Shown: piece by piece, positions 55,598-64,000 of the stretch
Layout of the letters: the number at the start of each line of letters is the position of its first letter
Numbering within the stretch: position 1 is the stretch's first letter
Assembly (NCBI GenBank): GCA_023055425.1
Contig: JALGPY010000001.1
Location: 141,757,368-141,821,367, forward strand
Reading direction: 5' to 3'
DNA: 64,000 nucleotides
DNA from: Linanthus parryae
Taxonomy: Eukaryota; Streptophyta; Magnoliopsida; Ericales; Polemoniaceae
Notes under the pieces: model-generated
Told to the model about the DNA's origin: nothing
Database searches by the model: none
Seen by the model: only the letters and a program-made list of their open reading frames with translations
Program-made: the position numbers and the translations under genes

Positions 55598-56076
55598 GCA
55601 TGGATGGCAACGGATAGAGTTTCAAACTGATCAGCATATTTTCAAATTGGATCCACAATGATTTGGATCGGGCCAGATTCATATCAAATTACATCGGATT
55701 CGAATCGGACTATCTGTCAGAGCATAGAGAATGATATTGTCATTTCATTTAATCTAATATATTCATGAATTACAATCAAAGTTAGATTAATTTTCACTTT
55801 ACAAGTTTAAATTCATCCATTTTATTATAAGAGAATCACATTTATGTAAAATTCATGATGTTATTTAAAGTAAAGATAGTAAACAACATATTTATTAACA
55901 TATTAATGCGTGTATATTATTAAATGTCTTAGATAAAAGAACATAATCGGATCGGATCAAGTTTTACGGATCACAAACAAACGTGTTATTCATATCCAAT
56001 CCAATTATAAACTGACCATATCTGCTCCATTCGGGTTAGATCATGCTGGATACCTTATCGAATTCTTGTCATCCCT
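55598..56076. mobile_element. Probable DNA transposon relic with GGATGGCAA termini
   Basis: The left end GGATGGCAACGGATAGAG is mirrored by TATCGAATTCTTGTCATCCC at the right end. The interior is full of GGATCGGAT/ATCCAATCC words, a pattern common in plant non-autonomous hAT-like elements. Boundaries are approximate; no target duplication seen. Confidence 0.45.
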
Positions 56077-56139
56077 AGAGTGAGGAGCTAGCTCCATTAG
56101 AGTAGGTAGAATAAGAGGGACCAATGTGAACTAAGACGA

Positions 56140-56391
56140 AAATATGGAGGGCCCTTGTCGATATATTGAGAAATATGCCTGCAGTGACAAACATGGAACT
56201 TCATCATCATCATTCTTGATCAATTTTGTTGTAGAGAGATTCAGCTCCACACTCCATCGTCGGGACGAACTTCCATTGCGGTCTCTCTCTCTCTCCCTCA
56301 ATCCCTCTCTGGATAGACGTGAAGATTTCCTCACCGCAACCTCTCTCTCTCTAGACCTCCGAGGAAGACGTGCATTACAGTGTCCGTTTCA
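56140..56391. other. CT-rich non-transposon segment before the gypsy element
   Basis: Contains CTCTCTCTCT runs and a frame rich in Ser/Leu/Arg. It could be a gene leader, but no protein family is recognised. It ends where chromodomain sequence begins at 56392. Confidence 0.35.
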
Positions 56392-56634
56392 GGGAACTAT
56401 GCTGCTTCTCCCACACTCCCCAATGTAGGTCCTGAGGGTCAATTTCTGGTTGAACCAGTGGCTATTCTGGATAGGAGGTTAGCCAAACAGGGAGCTACCT
56501 CTATTGTACAAGTTCTGGTCCAATGGTTCAATTTATCTCCAGCTGAAGCTACTTGGGAGGACTACTACAAACTGAAGAGTCAGTTTCCCCAATTCAAAGC
56601 TTGAGGTCAAGCTCTTTCTGAAGCAGGAGGGACT
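56392..56634 (+). pseudogene. Chromodomain (3' end of gypsy pol), truncated extra copy
   Basis: Encodes [20 protein letters not shown] and then VLVQWFNLSPAEATWEDYYK, ending FPQFKA and a stop at 56602-56604. This is the chromodomain that targets chromovirus integration. The same sequence recurs at 61620-61863 before the 3' LTR. Here it abuts the 5' LTR directly, so it is the tail of a second, otherwise missing, element unit. This copy has no internal stop, whereas the downstream one has. Confidence 0.88.
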
Positions 56635-57148
56635 TGTCAAGGTTACTGATGTCAGGGACTAAAGTGCACTTCTTCTCAAACTGTGGTCGTATGTTTAGGA
56701 CTAAAATGATAGAAGTCCTAAACTGTGGTCGTGAAATTCGGCTAGCAGTAACTGTAGGATCAGATCAGAGCTTGATTTGATCCGTCCATTCTGTTAGCCA
56801 TTTTAGTTCAAGTCTTAAGGGGGACGACGCCGTTTCTTTTGGCGCCAGACGCAGCAGCCACCTCAGCTTCTCTCCGAGCGCTGATTGGAGGAGTATTCAA
56901 CGGCTGCTGACTCAGCCAGTCGTTGCCTAGTTTACTTAATTACAATTGCCTCCCCCTTTCTTAATATAAAAGGGGTTTTGTAATCATGAACAATTTATGA
57001 AATATTACATTCACTTCCCTCCTTATGTTTGCAACTATTCTCTCTATATCTAAATCTCAGATCTCCTTTCTCTCTCTCTCTCTTGTCTCCGACTCATTTC
57101 TGATCACTTCCTCACTGGAAAGTGCTTGTGAGTGTCAAGAACCTCACA
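56635..57148 (+). repeat. 5' LTR of the gypsy element
   Basis: Starts TGTCAAGG, ends ACCTCACA. TATAAAA at 56965-56971 is the probable promoter, followed by TAATCATGAACAATTTATG and a CT-rich leader. Confidence 0.9.
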
Positions 57149-57152
57149 AGTT

Positions 57153-57165
57153 TGGTATCCGAGCC
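57153..57165 (+). other. Primer-binding site (tRNA-iMet type)
   Basis: TGGTATCCGAGCC differs at one base from the TGGTATCAGAGCC complement of plant initiator tRNA-Met and lies 4 bp after the LTR. Confidence 0.85.
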
Positions 57166-57190
57166 TGGTTTCGAGCTCCCAAGGGCAATT

Positions 57191-58380
57191 ATGGTATCCA
57201 GGAAGAAGGATCAACAGGTAGATCCAACAGATCCAGAGGTTAGGGTTAATGTGATGGATGAACGACTCAACGATGTTGAAAACACCATCGATGAGCTGCG
57301 AGTCCAGTTTGTGAGCTTCGATGAAGGTATAAACCACAAATTCTCTGAAATCTCTATGAATTTGAAAAGAAAATTAGATTCTGGAATTGATAGAATTGAG
57401 CACAAATTCGAGGAACAATTTCGTCGACTTCTAGCTGGTAATCGAACTATGCATAATTCTAAAAACAGAGAAAAGATTGAAATCAATGGAGAAGGAATTG
57501 GTATTGGTGAGACATCTGGAGATGGACTATTTAGGAGACTTGAAAATGTGCCTAATTCATCTTTTAGATATGTGATGAAGGAAGAAGACAATGTGTGTGT
57601 GAGAAACTACACTGCATCCTCCATTCCTATGCCTAAAATTAAGTGTCCTAAGTTTAGTGGCAGTGATCAAGTGGGATGGTTACAAAAGACTGAGAGATAT
57701 TTTCAAATTTACAAGATGAATGATCAATAGAAACTAGTACTGGTTTCTTTACACTTTGAAGGGGAAGCAGAAAGCTGGTTTAGAGCTGACATTGCAGAAT
57801 TAGATAATTTGTCCTGGTCACAATTTGGGGATTATTATGTACTGAGTTTGCTGAACCTGGACATGAGAATCTTCTAGAGGAATTCAGCAAACTAATGCAA
57901 CACTCTACTGTATTGGAATATCAAAATAGGTTTGAAGCAATTAGACCAAGAGTAAAGGCCATGCTTCCCTGGATGGATGATAGGTACTTCATTAAAAAAA
58001 TTCTAAGTGGACTCAAGCCTGACATACAAAGTGCAGTTCCAATTTCCTCAGACCCTGTCACAAGCCAAGGCTATGGCTAGGCTACAAGAGGTGCATGTGT
58101 GTTCATTAGAGCAAACCATATAGAGTAATGTGAAGGGGTGGATCAAGCAAAACAATCACAGCACCACAGGGACAAGAAACAAAGATGGGTCATGGTGGCA
58201 AGGCAAAGAGGAAAATGTGGTAGGAAGCAAGTAAAACTCACTCAATCACAAATCCACACCAGCATTCAAAAGGCTCACAGCTGCAGAAATGAAAGATAAT
58301 AGGGATGAAAGGTTATGTTTATATTGTGATGAGTCCTACACCCCTGGGCATAAATGCACTAAGAAGGCAGTATACCTCCT
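57191..58380 (+). pseudogene. Gypsy gag with zinc knuckle, broken
   Basis: ATG at 57191 (MVSRKKDQQVDPTDPEVRV) leads into a coiled-coil-like charged region and then PKIKCPKFSGSDQVGWLQKT, the start of the retrotransposon capsid domain. A TAG at 57728-57730 and shifts near 57840 break it. LHFEGEAESWFRADIA and IKKILSGLKPDIQ remain readable in pieces. The knuckle CLYCDESYTPGHKC is at about 58315-58356. Confidence 0.85.
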
Positions 58381-58495
58381 CATTGGCAATGAGAAATAGA
58401 TGGAAACCTAAGAGGAGGGAGTTGCATTTGTTTCCGAAGGAGAAGAAGTTGGTAAAGAAGTATCTGAAGGCAATGAGCCACTTCCTCGCATATTT

Positions 58496-59047
58496 GTGCA
58501 AGCCATGTCAGGTTTTACAGCTGCTGAAACTATTAGGATCAATGGGCACATAAATGGTAAAGAGGTGCATATCTTAATTGATACAGGGAGCACACATAAT
58601 TTCCTTGATCAGCAAACAACAAGAAGGGTAGGGTGCAGGGCTGCAGAGAGCAAACCCATGCAGGTCACAGTAGCTGATGGAAGTGTGATAAACAGTTCAG
58701 GGATTTGTCATCAAGTGCATATACAGCTGCAGAAGTGCAACATACAAACTGACTTGAGAGTGCTACCACTAGGTGGTTGTGATTTGGTTTTAGGGGCACA
58801 ATGGTTGAAAGAAATAAGTCCCATTTCACTGGATTTTAACACTACGGCTTTTGGTTTTTATTACCAAGGACAAAAAGTGGAGATAGCTGCTAGCAACAGG
58901 CAAAGGGCTGTAACAAAAGTACAGTTACATGTAATGCAGAAATACTGCAATCAACACTTGCCAGTACTTACTGCACAGTTGTATACCATCAATTCAGTAG
59001 CAGAAAAACAAGACATTCCAGCACCACTCCAGCTCATCATACAATAG
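58496..59047 (+). pseudogene. Gypsy aspartic protease region
   Basis: A 183-residue open stretch contains VHILIDTGSTHNFLD, the active site Asp-Thr-Gly-Ser, and LGGCDLVLGAQWLKEISPIS, the conserved downstream flap/ILG region. It ends in a TAG before the RT linker. Confidence 0.88.
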
Positions 59048-59059
59048 TTACAAGACATC

Positions 59060-59722
59060 TTTGAGGAGCCCACACAACTACCACCTAAGAGAGCACAAGA
59101 TCATCAGATTCCTTTGAAAGAAGGGGCAAATCATGTTTGTTTAAGGCCTTATAGGTACCCATTTTTGCATAAGAATGAGATGGAGATGATGGTCAAGGAG
59201 ATGTTACAAAATGGAACCATACAGCCAAGCACAAGCCCCTTTGCTGCTCCAGTACTTTTAGTCAAGAAAAAAGATGGCACTTGGAGGTTTTGTGTGGATT
59301 ATACTGTTAAGAAAAAATTTCCTATTCCAGTTATAGATGATCTCATGGATGAATTGGGAGAAGCCTCAGTGTTTACTAAACTGGATTTGAGAGCTGGTTA
59401 TCACCAAGTGAGGATGGTTGATCATGACATATATAAGACAGCTTTCAGAACTCACCAAGGGTTATATGAATTTAGTGTCATGCCATTTGGCCTCACAAAT
59501 GCCCCATCTACTTTCCAGTGTCTCATGAATGAAGTCTTCAAGGAATATCTCAGAAAAATGGTGCTAGTCTTCTTTGATGACATTCTGATTTACAGTTATA
59601 GCATGGAAGACCACAAACAACATCCGCAATCTGTATTTTCCACTATGAGACAGCACCGGCTAGTTGCCAAGAGGAGAAAGTGCTCATTTGGCATGGAATC
59701 TGTAGAATATCTGGACACATAA
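59060..59722 (+). pseudogene. Gypsy reverse transcriptase, internally deleted
   Basis: Recognised by FAAPVLLVKKKDGTWRFCVD, FTKLDLRAGYHQVRM, MPFGLTNAPSTFQ and the catalytic FFDDILIYS. After VDY the expected conserved RxLNxxT segment is missing: the frame jumps directly to TVKKKFPIPVIDDL, an in-frame deletion of roughly ten residues of the fingers. Frame lost at about 59720. Confidence 0.9.
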
Positions 59723-59765
59723 TCAGTAAGGAGGGGTTTAAACTGATCCTAATAAGCTGCAAGCC

Positions 59766-60290
59766 ATGGCTAATTGGCCAATTCCAAAGAATGTTAAAGA
59801 GCTGAGAGGGTTTCTTGGCCTAACAGGGTATTATAGGAGATTTGTTAGGGGTTATGGTAATATTGCCAGACCCCTCACTCAGCTGTTAAAGAGAGGTAAC
59901 TTTGATTGGGGTAGTGAAGCAACTGACTCATTTGAGGCTCTCAAGAAGGCTATGACTACTAAACCTGTGTTGGCATTCCCCAATTTCAAAGAAGTGTTTG
60001 TGGTGGAAACTGATGCCTGTTATGATGGGATTGGAGTTGTGCTCATGCAACAACAGAAGCCTCTACCTTATTTTAGTAAAGCCTCGTCAGCTAAACACTT
60101 GGGAATGTCCACTTATGAAAAAGAGCTGTTAGCTCTATTCAATGTCATAACTAAATGGAGATCTTACTTAGAAGGTGCCAAATTTATTATCAAAACTGAT
60201 CACCACAATTTGAAATTCTTATTGGAGCAAAAACTCACCACTGTCTTGCAACAAAAAGTGGATTACCAAACTGTTGGGGTCGCACTATGA
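59766..60290 (+). pseudogene. Gypsy RNase H
   Basis: Connection block [18 protein letters not shown], then RNase [30 protein letters not shown] and [12 protein letters not shown] with catalytic acids. The usual ETDAS reads ETDAC. Confidence 0.9.
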
Positions 60291-61440
60291 TATACAATAC
60301 AAGAAGGGACAGGAGAACAAGGCTGCATATGCATTATCTAGAAGAGCCACTTTGAAAGGTGCTATTGTGGCTGAGTGTGCTCTCATAACCACTGTAACAC
60401 CAAAATGGTTGCAGGAGGTTAAGGACAGTTATAAGGAGGATGAATGGGTATTGGAGAAGATAGCCACATTGGCAATTGCCCCTAACTCCTTACCTGGTTT
60501 CAAGTTACAAGATGGTGTACTCAAGCAAGACAGCTTATTGTATGTGGGCACTCACACCAAACTCAGGGAGCAGATGATCAAAGAACTTCATAATACTGGT
60601 GTAGGAGGTCACTCTGGTATTTTGGGAACCTACAAGAGAGTCGAGCTTCTCTTCACATGGCCTGGTCTCAAAAAACAGGTCAAGGATTGGGTTAAGCTTT
60701 GTGACATTTGTCAAATGATGAAAGCTGAGCACTTACCTTACCCTGGTTTCTTTCAACCATTGCCAATCCCAGAAAAACCTTGGGAGCACATAGCTATGGA
60801 TTTTGTAGAAGGGCTACCTGCATCTGAGGGTAAGACTATTATCTTGGTGGTTATTGACAAATTATCTAAGTATGGGCATTTTATTTCACTTTCCCACCCT
60901 TACACTGCCGAGAGTGTGGCTGATTTTTTCTTCCAAAATGTCTGCAAACTTCATGGACTTCCCAGTTCTATAGTCAGTGATAGAGACACAGTCTTCCTTA
61001 TCCATTTCAAGAATTCTCTGTTTAAACTAATGGGGACTCAGCTCAAGTACACTATTGCCTATCACCCTCAGACTGATGGGCAGAGTGAGACACTAAATCA
61101 ATACTTAGAACTTAGAAGTCTATTTAAGGTGCTTGAGTGGTGACAGGCCCAAGAATAGGGCTAAGTGGCTATGCTTGGCTGAGTGGTGGTATAATACCAA
61201 TTACCACTCAGCACTGCAGTTAACCCCATTTGAAGCACTTTATGGGTTCCCTCCTAGACATTACAACTTTCACTAGCTTAACAAGTCTGGTCTACCTGAA
61301 GTGGATGCTTTTTTCAAGGACAGAGCTGCCTTGTTACAGTTACTCAAGGACAATTTGGCTAAAGCTTAAGAGAGGATGGTCCATTATGAAAATAAGCACA
61401 AGACTAAAAGGGTTTTTCAATAAGGTGATTGGGTTTTTCT
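60274..61440 (+). pseudogene. Gypsy integrase
   Basis: The zinc-binding HHCC module is seen as LHNTGVGGHSGILGTYKRV ... CDICQMMKAEH. The core has AMDFVEGLP (first Asp), SDRDTVF (second Asp) and YHPQTDGQSETLNQ (Glu). After about 61135 the C-terminal part is frameshifted: WYNTNYHSALQLTPFEALYG can be pieced from other frames. Confidence 0.9.
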
Positions 61441-61619
61441 GAAATGCAACCCTACAGGCAGAGTTCTATCCTACTAAGGAGCAATTACAAGCTTTCTGCT
61501 AGGTTCTATGGGCCCTTTTAGGTGTTACTCAAAGTGGGCAAAGTGGCATACAAACTAAAACTACGTGATTCCTCCAAGGTACACCCTGTGTTTCATGTGT
61601 CTCAACGGAAGAAAGCTTA

Positions 61620-61863
61620 TGGGAACTGTGCTACTTCTCCCACACTCCCCAATGTAGGTGTTGAGGGTCAATTTCTTGTTGAACTAGTGGCTATTCTGGA
61701 TAGAAGGTTATCCAAACAAGGAGCTACCTCTACCGTACAAGTTCTGGTCCAATGATTCAATTTATCTCCAGCTTAAGCTACTTGGGAGGACTACTACAAA
61801 TTGAAGAGCCAGTTTCCCCAATTCAAAGATTGAGGTTAAGCTCTTTCTGAAGCAGGAGGGACT
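61620..61863 (+). pseudogene. Gypsy chromodomain, mutated copy
   Basis: Same sequence as 56392-56634 with stops, for example TGA replacing Trp after VLVQ at 61753-61755 and TAA in the following SPAEA block. So the downstream copy is more decayed than the upstream one. Confidence 0.88.
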
Positions 61864-62368
61864 TTTCAGGGTTACTGATGTCATGGACTAAAGTGCACTT
61901 CTTCTCAAAATGTGTTCGTATGTTTAGGACTAAACTGATAGAAGTCCTAAACCGTGGTCGTGAAATTAGGCTAGCAGTAACCGTAGGATCATATCAGAGC
62001 TTGATCTGATCCGTCCATTCTGTTAGCCATTTTAGTTCAAATCTTAAGGAGGACGACGCCGTTTCTTTTGGCGCCAGACACAGCGGCCACCTCAGCTTCT
62101 CTCCGAGCGCTGACTGGAGAGTATTCAACGGTTGCTGACTCAGCCAGCCGTTTCCTAGTTTACTTAATTACAATTGCCTCCCCCTTTTCTTAAAAGGGGT
62201 ATTGTAATCATGAACAATTTATGAAATATTACATTCAATTCCCTCCTTATCGCTGCAACTATTCTCTTTCTATCTAAATCTCAGATCTCCTTTCTCTCTC
62301 TCTTCTCTCCGACTCATTTCCGATCACTTCCTCACCGGAAAGTGCTTGTGAGTGTCAAGGACCTCATA
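61864..62368 (+). repeat. 3' LTR of the gypsy element, TATA box lost
   Basis: Aligns end to end with 56635-57148, but the first TG has become TT and the terminal ACA has become ATA. The TATAAAAGGGG of the 5' LTR is reduced to AAAAGGGG here by a small deletion. Confidence 0.88.
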
Positions 62369-62454
62369 GTTTTGATCGAAACTGAGAGAATTTTTGTGGG
62401 TTTACCTTCAAGTTCTGGTTTATGCTGTCTTTTATCACCTTTTATCATTTGCAG

Positions 62455-62672
62455 AGACGGGCATTGGGTTTGAAAGGAGGCAGAAGGAAACGTGGAGATA
62501 TTGAGGGTCCTCAGCTTTCGGTTCTCACAGAGGGTTCTTCGCCGGCGAGGGGTGGTGGTGATTCCGTGCCCAAAACGGAAGAGAAGTCAGTGGTGATTCA
62601 TAGCGGTGGTGTTAAGGAACTGTTTGAGCAGGAGGATCAGTTTGTCACCCCTTGGACCGTCTCCGTCGCTAG
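62455..62672 (+). CDS. Partial: N-terminal exon resembling plastid NADP-malic enzyme
   Basis: An acceptor-like TCATTTGCAG precedes an open stretch ending with donor GCTAG|GTCATT. The encoded end VIHSGGVKELFEQEDQFVTP and WTVSVA resembles the conserved block just before GYxLLRDP...NKGLAF in plant NADP-malic enzymes (malate + NADP to pyruvate, CO2 and NADPH; chloroplast or cytosol). The split codon AG|N would give the expected Ser of SVASGY. The upstream basic, Gly/Arg-rich part (RRALGLKGGRRKRGD) could be the end of a transit peptide. No following exon is visible by 64000, and the gypsy element sits immediately upstream, so either the gene continues beyond the window with a long intron or this is a disrupted relic. 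Identification rests on a short block and is tentative. Confidence 0.5.
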
Positions 62673-62776
62673 GTCATTTTTCAATCTCCATTGTTATAAT
62701 CAGTTTTAGTACATTTTTGTTGAACTTTTTTGTTTTTCATTGGTATGGGTAGTTGAGAAGGTCGAGTTTAGCAGAA

Positions 62777-62889
62777 ATGAGAATGTTGCGGTGGATGAGT
62801 GATATAACTATGGAATATATGCGACACAATGAAAGGGATTAAAATGAGAGAACCGTTTGAGGTGGGTTGATCATGTGTATCGTAGGCGA
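62777..62889 (+). pseudogene. Relic of a LINE reverse-transcriptase C-terminus
   Basis: MRMLRWMSDITMEYMRHNER in one frame and ENRLRWVDHVYRRR in another recall the conserved end of plant LINE-like RTs (MLRWM...RWFGHV.RR). The two halves are out of frame and nothing else of the element remains. Confidence 0.6.
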
Positions 62890-63180
62890 TACACATGGGA
62901 GTAAGAACAAAACAACCCTTGATGGAGACAATAAGATTTAATCAAATGAAACCTAATGGAGAAAATGAGTCTGGACTGTAGGAATCCATGGGGTTCCATC
63001 TCAAAACCAATTGGAAATGATGGGAGTAGCCCATGACACTTATTAATTCTTTTTGTTCCTCTTGGATGTCCTATGTGGGACTTCTCAGCATGGACAAACG
63101 TCTGCAGAAGTTTGATCCATAGCTAACCTTGGTTAAACTGGGAAAATGCTTGTTGCTGACAAGGGTAGTGTTTGTTTTTT

Positions 63181-63345
63181 GAGAATTCCTACAGAACCCA
63201 CCGTTATATTTCACTTATCTCCCGATCAAATGTAAAATTCGCAAAGGCATTTACAACCAAGAGATTCTGTTTAAAGGGTAAAAATTATCTTATACCAATT
63301 TTTCATTTGAGTGAGAGATACCGGTGGGTTCTCTAGTATTCTTGT
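63181..63345. repeat. Short inverted-repeat element
   Basis: AGAATTCCTACAGAACCCAC at 63182 and the reverse complement of 63310-63345 (AGAATACTAGAGAACCCACC) match over about 35 bp with a 95-bp loop. MITE-like; no target duplication identified. Confidence 0.5.
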
Positions 63346-64000
63346 TCTTATTCAATTACAGAATATTTCCTTATTTTCAGAATATAACATATAGGGGTAG
63401 TTTTATCACATTCATTGTAGCAAAAAGTTAAAACATGTACGTCACAAAGGGAATGATAGGCACACGAGACTTGGCATATTAGCTTACCTCAAAGAAAATC
63501 AGCAAATACAACGAGTAGCTCATATTCGTAAATGAACATTTCGTCTAGGAACCCGTTTCATACAATTACGGATTCCTAGTCAAGAACACATTTATTGGGT
63601 ACGAGTTCATGCAATGTGTTCTATATGACTTAAATGGAATGTTCTCACAAATACGAAACCGACAAAGAAAATTTAGACGTTTTGTTTGCTTACGAAATGT
63701 AGTGTTATACAAGGTGGTTAATAAAATAACAAAATAAACATATAAATAAATAATGAAGTCGGAAAGTATAAATAAATAGCCAAATAATACGCCATTACTA
63801 GTTTATACAATACGTAAGTCGGGAAGTACATCTTTAAACCAAAAATTCATAATTGTAACATTTGTAGTAGGAAAGATTTTCGTGTAATTTCATGAAAAGC
63901 TTTCTTACGTTAACAGTAGTAGAGTTTGAACATATACATGTATTACACCCAAAAAAAAAGTTTATTCACAACAACTTTAACATCTAATATATGTATTATG
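63346..64000. other. No gene recognised to the window end
   Basis: AT-rich DNA without coding signal. It could be intron of the putative malic-enzyme gene or intergenic. Confidence 0.45.

Larger units (their letters stand above)
56635..62368 (+). mobile_element. Ty3/gypsy chromovirus, near-complete, coding regions broken
   Basis: Two LTRs (56635-57148 and 61864-62368) enclose gag, zinc knuckle, protease, reverse transcriptase, RNase H, integrase and chromodomain in gypsy order. A primer-binding site resembling initiator tRNA-Met follows the 5' LTR and a purine-rich AGCAGGAGGGAC precedes the 3' LTR. Frameshifts and stops interrupt gag and pol. No target duplication can be matched because the left neighbour is another element fragment. 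Confidence 0.93.

Noticed and set aside
56144..56428. 94-codon ORF upstream of the gypsy element as exon 1 of the malic-enzyme-like gene
   Set aside because: Its low-complexity Ser/Leu content is not a convincing transit peptide and its 3' end runs into gypsy chromodomain sequence.

Overview
This is about 64 kb of AT-rich plant nuclear DNA, most probably from a eudicot. The evidence is spliced genes with GT-AG introns, plant-specific families (type-IV GATA factor, DUF1677, SAWADEE-homeodomain protein), TTTAGGG telomere-type motifs, and a dense mix of plant transposons. All calls come from reading the sequence; nothing was searched against a database.

Layout. 0-4.6 kb: intergenic DNA with several MITEs, a tiny poly-A retro-insertion and an exon-sized relic of ribosomal protein S26. 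4.6-6.2 kb: a solo LTR with a perfect 5-bp target duplication. 6.4-6.9 kb: a hAT-type MITE. 7.0-13.4 kb: a complete but coding-dead Ty1/copia element (target duplication TGAAG). 14.0-19.9 kb: a full-length, mutated L1-type LINE on the minus strand with a 13-bp target duplication. About 20.9-30.8 kb: a Mutator-like element carrying a minus-strand transposase plus a divergent plus-strand Ulp1-protease/DUF1985-like gene (the Kaonashi arrangement), a small acidic ORF and several tandem arrays; a hAT MITE with a perfect 8-bp duplication is nested in it. 33.9-35.4 kb: a Pack-MULE-like element with a perfect 9-bp duplication and apparently captured genic sequence. 35.8-36.2 kb: a small MULE MITE, also with a perfect 9-bp duplication.

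The three intact-looking host genes are all on the minus strand: a two-exon GATA transcription factor (38.5-40.2 kb), a single-exon DUF1677 protein (45.8-46.3 kb) and an eight-exon SAWADEE HOMEODOMAIN HOMOLOG (48.1-54.3 kb). The last belongs to the family that reads histone methylation and recruits RNA polymerase IV for RNA-directed DNA methylation. It has an intragenic 141-bp tandem duplication that creates a possible in-frame extra exon. Six CACGTG boxes cluster about 2.2-2.4 kb upstream of the GATA start codon.

From 56.4 kb to 62.4 kb lies a Ty3/gypsy chromovirus in an LTR-sharing tandem arrangement: a 5' pol-end remnant, LTR, gag-pol, LTR. Just beyond it is an exon resembling the N-terminal part of a plastid NADP-malic enzyme, whose remainder would lie past the window end or is lost. 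No wholly new system is evident. The most unusual items are the SHH exon duplication, the G-box cluster, the composite Ulp1 MULE with paired GTCGTC/GACGAC arrays, and the Pack-MULE.
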